DNA of 64,000 nucleotides from Kutzneria sp. CA-103260 (GCF_018263855.1 NZ_CP073318.1:3906001-3970000); one strand, 5' to 3'. Positions 32,966 to 42,491 are shown, counted from the first letter of the stretch. A program made the numbers and translations. Notes: a model not told the origin generated them from the sequence alone.

Positions 32966-34381
32966 TCAGGGGATTGTGGTGGTGTCCTGCCAGTCCAGGT
33001 CGGCCGCGCCGAGCGTGATCCGCCCGCCGGGCAGCAGCCCCAGCGCGAAGACCTCGACCCGCACGGTCGCGCCGGCGCCGGGCAGGGTGACGCTCTTGGT
33101 GAGCTGCTGGCTCGCGCCGGGGGCCAGCGACGGGATCCTGAGCAGCACCTCGGTGGTCCGGTCGCCGTTCACCGTGGTCATCGCGACCACGGTGGTGTTG
33201 CTGATCTGCCGGGTCGAGTTGTCGGCGATCTTGACCGCGTAGTCGAACGTCGGCGTGGTCGGCGGCGGCACGGTCGCGGGCTGAGTCGCCGGTGGTTGTG
33301 TGGCCGGCGGGGGCTCGGGCGAGACGAGGGCGGTCAGCGTGACGGTGAGCGAGGCGGTGTCGAACAGGTCGCCGCTGAACCGCTGGTCCACCGCCCGGCT
33401 GCCCTGGTCGACGGCGTTCAGCCAGGTGCCCAGCAGGGCGCTGTTCAGGCGCGGGTCGTCGGGGTCGGCGCTCAGCGGCCCGAGCACCAGCGGCCCCTGC
33501 ACCTTGAGGTCGCCGCCGACCGTGGCCGTGCCGCCCGCGTCGACGGCGAGCGGCGGGAGCCCGGTTCCGTTGCTGACGGCGAAGCGGTACCAGTCCGGCA
33601 CGTCCGTCGGCTTCGGCGCGCCGACCTCGACGCGCAGCTGCCGGCCGGTCACCACGCCGTCGGCCAGCAGCTCCGTTTGGTACCAACGCCATGGCCACGC
33701 CTGTTGCGGCTCGGGCACCGGGTTGCCGAATCGCAACGCCTGGTCCTCGGTCAGGTTCACGTCCGGCGTTTCCAGCGTGCCGTCGACGACCGTGCGTCCG
33801 GCCGCCGTGACGGCCAGCCGCTGAACCGGAGTCCCGGTGTCATCGGGGATCCGCACGGACAGCAGCGGATCGGCGCCGAGTGCGAGTTCGGTTCCGGTCT
33901 GCGCGGTTACCGATCCGCCTTCGGCGTCGAGGTAGGTCAGTTGGCTTTCCGCTGGCACGTATGGCGGTGTGCCCGAGCTGCGGACCAGCCGGCCAAGGAA
34001 CACCGCCGCCGTCGGGCCGACGCCGCCGGCCACCACCAGCACGCCGACGCCCTCGGTGACGCGGTCCGCGACCTCCTCTTCCTCGTATTGCAGCGAGATG
34101 TCCAGACTGTCCGGACCGCTCGGCAGGTCGGTCCACCGCAGCCGCAGTGGATCCGGCACCACCAGCGGCCGGCCGAGGGAGTCGACCGCGTAGCCCGGCG
34201 CGATGACCAGACCCGAGGCCTGGGCGGACAGCGTCAGGCCGTGGGCGATTCCCCAGCTGTGGCTGGTGATGTCGTGCCGGCGGCGGGTGGCGATCAGGTG
34301 GTCCTGCTCGGCCACCAGGTCGTCGACGCTGAGTTGTTGGCCTTCCCGGTAGCGCGGGCGGACCAGGTCCGGCTGGCTCAC
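32966..34381 (-). CDS. eCIS fibre-like protein 3 (WGxxxGL-module family)
   Basis: 471 aa from GTG 34381 (GTGA overlap with the upstream gene). It has the shared module (RPRYREGQQLSVDDL, RRRHDITSHSWGIAHGLTL, APGYAVDSLGRPLVV) and a fibre-like GTATVGGDLKVQGPLVLGP. A Pro/Thr/Gln-rich linker near residues 355-380 leads to an immunoglobulin-like C-terminal domain (PSLAPGASQQLTKSVTLPG). It is closest to the gene just downstream. Predicted particle surface component. Confidence 0.68.
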   Translation of the reverse strand: MSQPDLVRPRYREGQQLSVDDLVAEQDHLIATRRRHDITSHSWGIAHGLTLSAQASGLVIAPGYAVDSLGRPLVVPDPLRLRWTDLPSGPDSLDISLQYEEEEVADRVTEGVGVLVVAGGVGPTAAVFLGRLVRSSGTPPYVPAESQLTYLDAEGGSVTAQTGTELALGADPLLSVRIPDDTGTPVQRLAVTAAGRTVVDGTLETPDVNLTEDQALRFGNPVPEPQQAWPWRWYQTELLADGVVTGRQLRVEVGAPKPTDVPDWYRFAVSNGTGLPPLAVDAGGTATVGGDLKVQGPLVLGPLSADPDDPRLNSALLGTWLNAVDQGSRAVDQRFSGDLFDTASLTVTLTALVSPEPPPATQPPATQPATVPPPTTPTFDYAVKIADNSTRQISNTTVVAMTTVNGDRTTEVLLRIPSLAPGASQQLTKSVTLPGAGATVRVEVFALGLLPGGRITLGAADLDWQDTTTIP

Positions 34382-35841
34382 GACGACGTCACCACACGCC
34401 GCGCCACCGGCTTGGGGGCCGGTCGGACGCGCACCGTCGCAGGCCGACGGCCAACGATCGCCGCAGGGCTGGTCGGAGCAGGGCTGGTCGGAGCGGGGCT
34501 GGTCGGGGCGTTGTCCGAGGTCGTGGGCTCACTGGTGGGAGTCGCGCTCTGGCCAGCCGGCTCGGTGGTGGGAGCGCTGCTGGGCTCCGCCGCCTGGGTG
34601 GTCGAGGCCTGGTCCGCGGACTTGGTGTCGCCGCCCTTCGGCGGTGCGAAGCCCACCACCCGCCATCCCGGCAGATGGGTGTCCGACGGCGTCATGACGT
34701 AGCGCAGCCACACCGAGCTGTCGCCGTCCACCAGCGGCGGGTCGCCGATCATCGCCCGGACATCGTCCACACTGGACGGACTCCACTCCTGCACGCCGGT
34801 CACCGGCACGCCGAGCCCGCGCAGGTCGAGCCGGGCCTGCTCCAGCCGGTGCCAGACCACCCGGCCGAGGTTGAGCTGGGCGAACGGGGCGGGCCAGGCG
34901 GTCGGCCCGAACTCGTGCCGGAACGGCGAGACCGGGTCGATGGTCTTGACCACCCAGCGCGGCACCCCGGTCGCGTCCGGCACGGCGGAGAGCCAGATCC
35001 GGGCGAGCGGCACGGCATCCCCGGCGCAGCCGGGCGGGCAGCCGCCGTCCAGCACGGACAGGATCCGGTCCTGTGCGATCCAGAACACCAGTTCCTCGAA
35101 GCGCGGCGGGTGGGGGCCGTCGCACTGGCCCAGCCAGTCGGCGACGAAGCCGAAGTGGCGAAGGGGACGCTCGCGCAGCCGATCCCGCAGCCACGAGGCG
35201 AGAGCCGCCGCAGTGGCCTGGCCGGGCAGGCCCTCGGCGATGGCCTGGGTCACGATGTCGACAGCGTCGCGATAGGCCGACTCCCACTGCGTCCAGCCGG
35301 GCGTGGGCGGCTCGGCGCCGTCGACGACTTCCTTGCACACCAACTGGAACGACTCCAGCGTGCGGCTGTCCTCGCACTCGCCGGTCTCGCCGCAGGCGCT
35401 CCGGCCCAGCGCCAGCACCGGGTCCTCGCCCACTTCCCGGTAGGAGACACCGAGATCGACGACGCACGCGGTCGGCGGCTGGCCCGACGGTGTGCCACAC
35501 GGCGTGCTCAGCTCGGGGCAGCACGAGGTCACGTCGAACGAGGTCGCCGTCGGCAGCACGATGTCCTCGCCGCACGAGCTGACCGCGTAGCCGGGCTGGA
35601 CGACCACGCTGCCCGTGGCCGAGGTGTCGATGTCCACATCGAGGCCGCACACCACGCCCCAGCCGTCCCGGTACCGGCCGAGCCGGCGGCGGTCCAGCAC
35701 CCAAGCGGTGAGCTCGGACAGGTCCTGGTCGGTGAGCAGCTGGCCGCAGAAGAACCGCGGCCGGACCAGGGCCCGCAGCTCGCACGACTGCTGGCCGCAC
35801 GGCTGCGGGCAGCAGCACGGCTTGCTGAGGGTGCCGGTCAT
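34378..35841 (-). CDS. eCIS WGxxxGL-module protein 2 with a repetitive C-terminal tail
   Basis: 487 aa from ATG 35841 (ATGA overlap). A Cys-rich opening (CCCPQPCGQQSC) precedes the shared module (RPRFFCGQLLTDQDL, RYRDGWGVVCGLDV, VQPGYAVSSCGEDIVL). The middle is alpha/beta and contains further Cys pairs. Residues about 420-460 are a Thr/Ser/Pro/Ala tail with APTSP repeats encoded by three 15-bp direct repeats. Predicted baseplate-attached protein of unknown exact role. Confidence 0.68.
   Translation of the reverse strand: MTGTLSKPCCCPQPCGQQSCELRALVRPRFFCGQLLTDQDLSELTAWVLDRRRLGRYRDGWGVVCGLDVDIDTSATGSVVVQPGYAVSSCGEDIVLPTATSFDVTSCCPELSTPCGTPSGQPPTACVVDLGVSYREVGEDPVLALGRSACGETGECEDSRTLESFQLVCKEVVDGAEPPTPGWTQWESAYRDAVDIVTQAIAEGLPGQATAAALASWLRDRLRERPLRHFGFVADWLGQCDGPHPPRFEELVFWIAQDRILSVLDGGCPPGCAGDAVPLARIWLSAVPDATGVPRWVVKTIDPVSPFRHEFGPTAWPAPFAQLNLGRVVWHRLEQARLDLRGLGVPVTGVQEWSPSSVDDVRAMIGDPPLVDGDSSVWLRYVMTPSDTHLPGWRVVGFAPPKGGDTKSADQASTTQAAEPSSAPTTEPAGQSATPTSEPTTSDNAPTSPAPTSPAPTSPAAIVGRRPATVRVRPAPKPVARRVVTSS
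34465..34509 (-). repeat. Three tandem 15-bp repeats
   Basis: Units at 34465-34479, 34480-34494 and 34495-34509, near-identical to AGGGCTGGTCGGAGC, encode the APTSP repeats in the C-terminal tail of the WGxxxGL protein 2. Copy number could vary between strains. Confidence 0.75.
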
Positions 35842-37022
35842 GACTCCGCCTTCCGGTCGTCGTGGTCCTCGTCGCGGACCTCGAACCAGCTCTCGAACAG
35901 TCCACCTTGGACACCGTCGCCCGAGGGCAGCCGGCCGCGCAGGTGGTTGCCGTCGACCGGCACGCCGCGGCAGTCCTGGATGAAGTCGCAGCGCAGCGAC
36001 ACGGAGATCACCACGTCGTGCAGGCTGCGCCGGCCGTGCTCGGCGATGTAGGCCTCGTCGATGGTGAACACGGCCGTGCAGGGATCCTCCAGCCGCGGCG
36101 GCGAATCCTCGGGATAGGGCAGGAACTCCATGCCTTCGGCCGGACCGGTCGAGTACTGGACCACGAAGGTCTGCGGGTTCACTCCGCGGGCGAGACCGTG
36201 GGACTCCCGCAGCGGGCGGTCGAAGCAAATCCGCAACTCGCCGTGCAGTTCCTCGCGGATCTCCTTCAGCGTCAGGCAACCGCCGTGCTTCCAGTTCACG
36301 TGGGTGATGTGGGTGAGCAGCGCCGGTGGCGGCGGCTGCACCCGGCGGCCGTCGAAGTCGAGCTCGAATCCACCGCCCTCCAAGGGAATCACCCTGGCCA
36401 GCGGCACCAGGTCACCGCACGGGCAGCGGGGCTCCAGGCACTGCTCGTGGCACTGGTGGCAACCGCAACCGTGACCGTGGTGGTGCTGCTCGGCTTCCTC
36501 CGACCCCGATTCCTCGTCGGAGTCGGAGTGGTGACAGCCGCAGTCGTCGACCGGCCAGCACCCGGGCGTCACGTCGGCGACGACCAGCTCCACCCCGTCG
36601 CGGAACCGGTTGAACTCCCGGTGGTGCGGGTCGCAGGCGCCCTCGGCGAACAGCGACGGCACCGGCTCGATCTGCTCCTCGTGGAACCGGACGCACAGCA
36701 GGAACGGGTCCGACCGCTGCGGGAGCTCGAAGGCGATCTCCCGCTGCAGCACCAGTTCCCGCCCGTGGCAGTCCAGCGCCAGGCCGGGCGTGACCACCAC
36801 CCAGGTCTTGGCGCACTCCGGGCGCGGGTGCCGGCACACCTCCAGCCCGCACACGATGCCCCAGCCGTGCAGCAGCCGGTTGTGCAGCCGGTGCCGGTCG
36901 AGCAGGTACTCCGTGTCGGCCGCGAAGTCCCGCGCGGCCATGAACTTCCCGGTGAAGTAGCGGTTGCGTTCCACCACCACGTGTCCACAGTGGTCCCGGC
37001 ACCCGCACGTTTGTGCTGACAT
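35838..37022 (-). CDS. eCIS WGxxxGL-module protein 1 with a Cys/His cluster
   Basis: 394 aa from ATG 37022. The shared module is near the N-terminus (RNRYFTGKFMAARDF, RLHNRLLHGWGIVCGLEV, TPGLALDCHGRELVL). Residues about 160-215 hold a dense Cys/His/acidic stretch (DDCGCHHSDSD, HHHGHGCGCHQCHEQC), a likely metal site. Its stop overlaps the next paralogue's start. It is the first of four tandem paralogues after the gpI-like gene, so probably a baseplate-proximal structural protein. Confidence 0.7.
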   Translation of the reverse strand: MSAQTCGCRDHCGHVVVERNRYFTGKFMAARDFAADTEYLLDRHRLHNRLLHGWGIVCGLEVCRHPRPECAKTWVVVTPGLALDCHGRELVLQREIAFELPQRSDPFLLCVRFHEEQIEPVPSLFAEGACDPHHREFNRFRDGVELVVADVTPGCWPVDDCGCHHSDSDEESGSEEAEQHHHGHGCGCHQCHEQCLEPRCPCGDLVPLARVIPLEGGGFELDFDGRRVQPPPPALLTHITHVNWKHGGCLTLKEIREELHGELRICFDRPLRESHGLARGVNPQTFVVQYSTGPAEGMEFLPYPEDSPPRLEDPCTAVFTIDEAYIAEHGRRSLHDVVISVSLRCDFIQDCRGVPVDGNHLRGRLPSGDGVQGGLFESWFEVRDEDHDDRKAES

Positions 37023-37033
37023 CCGTTGGCTCC

Positions 37034-39124
37034 TCACCTGATCCCGGTTCCGGCCCCGATGCGGGTCCCGGGTCCGACCCGGACGGGGCGATGCGGCTGT
37101 GCGGACGCCAGCACCGTGTCCAGGCCGAGCCGGTGGCGCGGCGGGCGGCTTGGCGGCGTGGTGTCGTCGTGCCGGCAGGCCAGTCGCGCGCTGGGCACCG
37201 CGCCGACGACGGTGTCCAGCCCCACCGTGGCCTGCGCGGCCACCCGCAGCCGGGGCTCGACGAGGCACAACTGGTACTGGCTGGTGGCCGGCCGCTCCGC
37301 GGTCAGCAGCCGGTGCACGGCCCGCTCGTCCTCGGCGGTGCGCACCCAACTGGACGGCAGGTACACCCGGAAGCTGTCGGCCGTGGTGGTGAAGAAGTCG
37401 TGGGCCGGGTCGCCGGTGGACACCAGCCGCGCCTGGCCGACCCGCGCGTACGAGCCGAGCCGCAGCCGGGCCACCACGTCCGGGCTCCACAACGGGGCCG
37501 GTGCGTTGTCGGGCTGGCCCAGCTCCAACCGGTCACGGGTGCGGAATCCCTCCACCAGCGCGGGAAGGCCGACCGCACTGGGGTCGATCCCGGTCAGGAT
37601 GGCCATCAGCGCGGACAGCATGGCCCGCAGCGCCTCGGGCGTGCCCCGCCGGCGCAGCACGGAAAGGCTGGCCAGCAGCCAGGAACGCTGCTGGTCGGCG
37701 GTCCAGCGTTGGTCCAGCGGCACGCCCAGCCAGCCGGCCAGGAACCGCAGCGCCGCACCGGCCGGGACCGCCTTCGGGTCCGCGAACGCCGGCAGGTCGG
37801 CGATCCGGGCCGCCAGCCCGTCCCACTCGACCTGCATCGAGCCCAGGAATCGTTCCAGGAAGTCCTTGCTGTCCTGGTCGGCGCCGTAGATCGCGGGCAG
37901 GAACTCCAGATAGGACGATCGCGGGTAGTGCACCCGCAGCGCGCTCACCATGGGAGTCGCGCGGCCGGGGCCGGACAGCCGGAGCCGGACCGTCAGGTAG
38001 CGGCCGGGCCGGCTGCGCACCGGCCAGTCCACGACTTCGGCCTCGGGTGGCGTGCCCGGCGCGTGTGCCTGACCGGTCTCCGAGCCGAGCGACGTCCAGT
38101 CGGCCGGCGTCGGGTCGTCCGAGGTCGTGGTTTCCGCCTCGACGGACGTGCCGGCCGGCAGCGCCGACAGGTCCAGCCGCACGCGATCCCAGACGCAGCG
38201 GTAGATCCGGCTGTCCAGCACCGCGCTGGTCCACTCGCCGGTCTTCACGTACGGCACCGGGCCTCGGCTCGCCCTCGGCGGTGGCACCGGCTGCCCTGTG
38301 CGGTCGAACGCCGGTCCGGTCGGCGCGACAGAGGCCGGCTCGGCCACGTCTCCTTCACGGTCCGGCTCGGCGTGGCGTCCACACTGGAGTGTCAACCCCT
38401 CTGGCAGCACGAACACACCCGAAACCAGCCGCAGCGCCGGCGCGACGAAGCGGCTCCGCAGCTGGCCGGGATCGGTGAACTCGGCACCGTCGCTGCGGTG
38501 CAGAACCTCCGGCGCGTACAGGTAGATCAGCCCGGAGGTGTCCACGGAAACCTTGGTGGCCTGCCCGGCCAACTCGGCGTTGGTGAGCACGAGCTGCGGC
38601 TCGTCCTCGTGCGGGCAGTGCCGCCACACGGCCCCGTGTTTGCGGTCCAGCAGATATGTTGCGGTGCCGTCGGAACGAACGTCGGCCAGGTCCCAGTCGC
38701 GGTGCCAGACGTAGGTGAGATTCAGTTGCGGGAGGCCGTAGACGAGCACGCGGCGGTGCCGACGGTCGGCCACGTACAGCAAGCGGCCGGTGATGGCGAT
38801 GTTGACCACCTCGCCGAGCGCCGTGACGTCGTGTGCCGGCGCATCCCCCAGCACCGCCACGAACTCCTGCCGCCGCGGGTCGAACCGCCGCACGACAACG
38901 CCGTTGGGGTCGAGCAGGTAGAGGATGTCGTCGGCCGACAGAGCGAATCCGGTCGGCAGCACGAGTCCGCCGAGGCTGCCGTCCTCGGCGGCGAGCCCGA
39001 GCGGACCGGACGGCGTCGTGGCCAGCCGCAGGTCAGTGCCGACGGCCACGCCGTCCGCAGTCGTTGTCCGCCAACCAGTTCGGCTGTCGAGCAGCCAATG
39101 GGTCGGTCCCTGGGGTCGCACCAC
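37034..39124 (-). CDS. eCIS baseplate protein: beta-propeller-like region fused to gpI-like tail domain (Afp12-type)
   Basis: 696 aa from GTG 39124, inside the stop of the upstream gene and preceded by GGAGGG; GTG 39121 is equally possible. The N-terminal 230 residues contain NHL/propeller-like repeats (YVADRRHRRVLVYGLP). From about residue 400 it matches the phage P2 gpI-like tail protein family (SSYLEFLPAIYGADQDSKDF, ERFLGSMQVEWDGL). Afp12-type proteins link the baseplate wedges. Strong overlap with the gpJ gene means coupled translation. Confidence 0.82.
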   Translation of the reverse strand: MVRPQGPTHWLLDSRTGWRTTTADGVAVGTDLRLATTPSGPLGLAAEDGSLGGLVLPTGFALSADDILYLLDPNGVVVRRFDPRRQEFVAVLGDAPAHDVTALGEVVNIAITGRLLYVADRRHRRVLVYGLPQLNLTYVWHRDWDLADVRSDGTATYLLDRKHGAVWRHCPHEDEPQLVLTNAELAGQATKVSVDTSGLIYLYAPEVLHRSDGAEFTDPGQLRSRFVAPALRLVSGVFVLPEGLTLQCGRHAEPDREGDVAEPASVAPTGPAFDRTGQPVPPPRASRGPVPYVKTGEWTSAVLDSRIYRCVWDRVRLDLSALPAGTSVEAETTTSDDPTPADWTSLGSETGQAHAPGTPPEAEVVDWPVRSRPGRYLTVRLRLSGPGRATPMVSALRVHYPRSSYLEFLPAIYGADQDSKDFLERFLGSMQVEWDGLAARIADLPAFADPKAVPAGAALRFLAGWLGVPLDQRWTADQQRSWLLASLSVLRRRGTPEALRAMLSALMAILTGIDPSAVGLPALVEGFRTRDRLELGQPDNAPAPLWSPDVVARLRLGSYARVGQARLVSTGDPAHDFFTTTADSFRVYLPSSWVRTAEDERAVHRLLTAERPATSQYQLCLVEPRLRVAAQATVGLDTVVGAVPSARLACRHDDTTPPSRPPRHRLGLDTVLASAQPHRPVRVGPGTRIGAGTGIR

Positions 39125-41082
39125 TACCGTCCCTCCTGCGCCGACGAGCCGCTGTCCGGCGTCACGTCGATGCGGTGCGTGCCGGAGGTGGTGAGGCCGC
39201 CGGCCGGCAGATCCACCGCCACACGCGGGTCGTCCTGCACGCGACCGTTCACCGTGATCTCCAACTCCGTCACCGCGAGCACCCCGGGCACGGCGAGCAG
39301 CACCCCGTACAAGCTGGTGGGCCGGAACTGGTCGGTGAACTGCGCGAACCGGGAGCCGTCGGCGGCGACGTGCAGCGGCGCAAGGAAATCCTTCAGGGCC
39401 TGCTGCGCACCGGCCGCCACCGCGTCGGCGGCCGCGTACGGGTCGGCGGTCACCGCCGCGTGCACGGAGATCGGCACGAACACCGGCCCGGCGACGAACA
39501 ACTCCGTGGCGATCAGGCGGAACTGGTCGAGGTAACGGCACACGCCGGCGATCAGCTCGCCACTCGGCGCCGGCGGATCGTCGTCGGTGTCGGCCACGAT
39601 AACCACGGTGACGGTGCCCGCGACCTGCACGCCGGGGTGGTCGGGATGGGTCAACGGGAGCGCGATCGCATCGGCCACGCCGCCGACCTGCTTGGCCAGC
39701 GCCGCGTAGTCGGCGGCGGTCACGGCCCGCTGCTGGTGCCGCAACAGCGCCGGCGCGTCCCGCTTCAGATCGTCCAGGCTCTGCTGCTCGCTTCCGCCGG
39801 CGGCCGCCCGGTTGTTGGTGACCGAGTCCACGCCCGGCAGCGTCCCCAGCAACGTCGAGATCGCCCCGGCCGGCACGTTGCCGGCCGCGCCACCGCCGAA
39901 GCGGTACGACACCGCGACGATCTCCGCGTCCACAGCCGGGATCAGGCCACGAACCCCGTCGCCGAAGGTCACCGTGCCGGTGCTGCTGTCCACTGTGTAC
40001 ACAGTGTCCGCCGGCCCGGACGACAGGAAGTCCGACACCTCTGTCCACTGTGCGCTCGTGGGCTGCCCGGTGTCCTCGCGCACCTCCAGATTCAGGCTCC
40101 CGACCGCGACCGGCGTCTGCCGGAGTTGGAAGGTCTGGTCCGGGTGGGCCTCGCTGATGCCGAGCAGTTCGTCGGTGACCGTGGCGAGATTGCGGGCCGT
40201 GGTGGTGTTCGGGGTGATGGCGTCGATCTCCGGTTCGTGGCCGGCGGCGTACCGGCCGCTGACCAGGCGCACCCGCAGCCAGTACCGCGGATCGGCGACA
40301 TCGGCGGCGTGCGCGGCGGCGATCTGGGTAGGGCCGGCGAATGTGATGTAACCCTGCGCCGTAAAGGAAGCACTGTCGTCAGCGAAGACGTTGAGCCGCG
40401 CCCAGCGCGGGGCGTCGTCGCGCGGCAGGTACTCCCAGACCAGGCTCACCGGCGGCAGCGGCGGCCGTACCGCCTTGCCAGCCTCCTGCGGCACGCCGGC
40501 CAGCGCGGCCGCGGGCAGGGTGGCCAACAGGCGCAGCTGGTCCGGGAACTGGCCCGGCAGCTCCGGCTTGGTCGGCGTGAACCCGAGGTACAACGCGTTG
40601 CCCGGCTGGGGAATCCAGCCCAGTGGCCGGAACGGCTGGCCGGCCGCGACCGGGGTGAAGGTCGAGCCGTCGTCCACCACGATGTCGGTCAGCTGGTACG
40701 GGACGAGCGCCACCGCCTGGTCGGTCTCGAAGATCAGCGGCGCGCCGGTCGGGCCGGTGGCGGAGACCTGGGAGAGCGCGGGCACGACCACGCCGACCGC
40801 CGTGGAGGTGGGCTTGAACGTCACGTCCGCGACGGCGGGACTGGCCGGGCTCTGGGTCAGCCCCAACAGGTCCAGGAACTTCACGTAGGTGAGGTCGGGC
40901 ACGCGGTTGAGCTCGTACAGCATGATCTCGGTCAGCCAGGCGAACAGTTCGACCAGGGTGACGCCGGGATCGCTGGGGTTGAAGTCGGTCCAGTCCGGCG
41001 TGAAGCGGATGATCCGCCGGCGCGCCTCGGCCACCAGCTGGTCGAACGTGCGGCTGTCCAGGTTCGGGACTTCCAGTGCCAT
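39124..41082 (-). CDS. eCIS baseplate wedge protein (gpJ / Afp11-like)
   Basis: 652 aa. The opening FDQLVAEARRRIIRFTPDWT, then FNPSDPGVTLVELFAWLTE, is the signature of the large contractile-injection baseplate assembly protein. The second half includes gpJ-like VTAADYAALAKQVGGVADA and AVSYRFGGGAAGNVPAGAI. It forms the ring of wedges joining sheath and spike. It lies between gp25 and gpI-like genes, as in P2-like and eCIS baseplate operons. Confidence 0.92.
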   Translation of the reverse strand: MALEVPNLDSRTFDQLVAEARRRIIRFTPDWTDFNPSDPGVTLVELFAWLTEIMLYELNRVPDLTYVKFLDLLGLTQSPASPAVADVTFKPTSTAVGVVVPALSQVSATGPTGAPLIFETDQAVALVPYQLTDIVVDDGSTFTPVAAGQPFRPLGWIPQPGNALYLGFTPTKPELPGQFPDQLRLLATLPAAALAGVPQEAGKAVRPPLPPVSLVWEYLPRDDAPRWARLNVFADDSASFTAQGYITFAGPTQIAAAHAADVADPRYWLRVRLVSGRYAAGHEPEIDAITPNTTTARNLATVTDELLGISEAHPDQTFQLRQTPVAVGSLNLEVREDTGQPTSAQWTEVSDFLSSGPADTVYTVDSSTGTVTFGDGVRGLIPAVDAEIVAVSYRFGGGAAGNVPAGAISTLLGTLPGVDSVTNNRAAAGGSEQQSLDDLKRDAPALLRHQQRAVTAADYAALAKQVGGVADAIALPLTHPDHPGVQVAGTVTVVIVADTDDDPPAPSGELIAGVCRYLDQFRLIATELFVAGPVFVPISVHAAVTADPYAAADAVAAGAQQALKDFLAPLHVAADGSRFAQFTDQFRPTSLYGVLLAVPGVLAVTELEITVNGRVQDDPRVAVDLPAGGLTTSGTHRIDVTPDSGSSAQEGR

Positions 41083-41083
41083 C

Positions 41084-41488
41084 TCAGCCCCCTGTGCCCT
41101 CGGTCAGGAAGAACGGGTAGACCAGGTTGTCCGCGGTGTTGTTGGCCCTGATCCGGTAGGAGATGCGGATCAGCAGGAAGTTGGTGGCGTCGGCGGGCGC
41201 CTCGACCGTCACGTCGAGCACGTCGATGCGCGGCTCCCAGGTCAGCAGTGCCGTGCGGACCCGCTCGGTGACGGTGGTGTGCAGGGCCTGTGTGTTGGCC
41301 TGGAACACCAGGTCGTGGATGCCGCAGCCGAAGTCCGGCCGCATCCGCCGCTCCCCCGGCGCGGTGGCCAGGATCAGCCAGATACTCTGCCGCACCTTCT
41401 CCGCGCCGGACGCGGTCGGCAGCGCCCGGGTCGGGTCCGGCCGCACCGGGAAAGCCAGGCCGGTGCCCAGAAAAGCGGGATCCGTCAC
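41084..41488 (-). CDS. eCIS gp25-like baseplate protein (Afp9-type)
   Basis: 134 aa with the GPW/gp25 signature: SGAEKVRQSIWLILATAPGE, then RRMRPDFGCGIHDLVF and a C-terminal strand region. gp25 proteins contact the sheath and start its polymerisation on the baseplate. Two bases separate it from the gpJ start. Confidence 0.92.
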   Translation of the reverse strand: MTDPAFLGTGLAFPVRPDPTRALPTASGAEKVRQSIWLILATAPGERRMRPDFGCGIHDLVFQANTQALHTTVTERVRTALLTWEPRIDVLDVTVEAPADATNFLLIRISYRIRANNTADNLVYPFFLTEGTGG

Positions 41489-41490
41489 GG

Positions 41491-41874
41491 CTATCCCCCG
41501 ATCCTGACCAGGCCGGTGGCGACCACCGTGCCGACCGGGAGGTCGACGGGGTCGTTACAGGTCAACGCGGTGTCCCCGTTACGGGCGGCCGGTTTGCCGT
41601 TGATCCGCACGGTGAGGCTGCCGGTGATCACGCGCCCCTGGTTGCTCGGCGGCTTGACGAAGGTGCCGCTCGCCGGAATGTGCGGCGGCGTGTTCGTCGC
41701 CGTGCTGTCGACCGTCGCCGCGAACCGCCCGTTGATCCGGACGTTCGTGGACAGGGCGCCGTCGAGGATCCCGTTGAACGGGAACGGCGTCGGCGTGGTC
41801 ACGTTGCCGGTCTGGACCAGGTGCGTGTCCGTGGCGGTGATCCGGTCGCCCTGCTTGGCTGCTGGCTGTCCCAT
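41491..41874 (-). CDS. eCIS PAAR-like spike-tip protein (Afp10-type)
   Basis: 127 aa beginning MGQPAAKQGDRITATDTHLV, with repeated short beta turns and the PAAR-like phrases INGKPAARNGDTALTCNDP and VNVRINGRFAATV-type spacing. PAAR proteins cap the gpV/VgrG spike. It lies between the gpV-like and gp25 genes, which fits. Confidence 0.85.
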   Translation of the reverse strand: MGQPAAKQGDRITATDTHLVQTGNVTTPTPFPFNGILDGALSTNVRINGRFAATVDSTATNTPPHIPASGTFVKPPSNQGRVITGSLTVRINGKPAARNGDTALTCNDPVDLPVGTVVATGLVRIGG

Positions 41875-41883
41875 CGCCTTCCC

Positions 41884-42480
41884 CTAGTTGATGTCCACGG
41901 TCTTGCCGCTGATGGTCAGGCCCTGGTCCGCGGTCAGCGACAGGGTCGTGGTGGCGTGCAGCTCGATGCTGCGGCCGGACAACTTGATCGTCCCGTTCGG
42001 CGCGTCGACTTCCACATCGCCTTCGTCGGCGCTGACGGTGATCTTGCTGTTGGCGCTGTCCAGCACGACTCTGCGCTTGCCGTCCTTGTCGATCACCTCG
42101 ATCTTCTCCGCGCCCTTGGTGTCGTCGAACCGGAGCACGTGTCCGCTGCGCGAGGTGAAGAACCGCCAGTTGTTCTCGGTCGGCTTGCCGTCGTCGGGCG
42201 GCGGCGGCTCGGGCTGGTTCCAGACACCGCCGAGCACGTACGGGGCCCGCATGTCGCCCTGGAGGAAGCCGACGATCACCTCGTCGCCCTTCTCCGGGCG
42301 GAACAGCGACCCCCGCTTGTCGCCGGCCATCAGCGTGACCAGGCCGGCCCAGTCGCTCTGCACCCCGCCGAGTTCGGGAAAGCTGACCCGGACCCGGGCC
42401 AGCTTGTCCGGGTCGTCGAGGTCGGTCACGACGCCGACCAGCAGCCCGGTGCGGGTCGAGGTGGCGGAATCAGCGGTCAT
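41884..42480 (-). CDS. eCIS spike protein (gpV-like, Afp8 C-terminal type)
   Basis: 198 aa. GLLVGVVTDLDDPDKLARVR at residues 10-30 is the OB-fold opening of gpV/VgrG spike proteins, followed by EKGDEVIVGFLQGDMRAPYV. The C-terminal half is short beta repeats (VDAPNGTIKLSGRSIEL) typical of a spike needle. Together with the gpD-like gene upstream it makes up the VgrG-equivalent, here split in two. Confidence 0.9.
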   Translation of the reverse strand: MTADSATSTRTGLLVGVVTDLDDPDKLARVRVSFPELGGVQSDWAGLVTLMAGDKRGSLFRPEKGDEVIVGFLQGDMRAPYVLGGVWNQPEPPPPDDGKPTENNWRFFTSRSGHVLRFDDTKGAEKIEVIDKDGKRRVVLDSANSKITVSADEGDVEVDAPNGTIKLSGRSIELHATTTLSLTADQGLTISGKTVDIN

Positions 42481-42491
42481 CGCGGTGGCTC

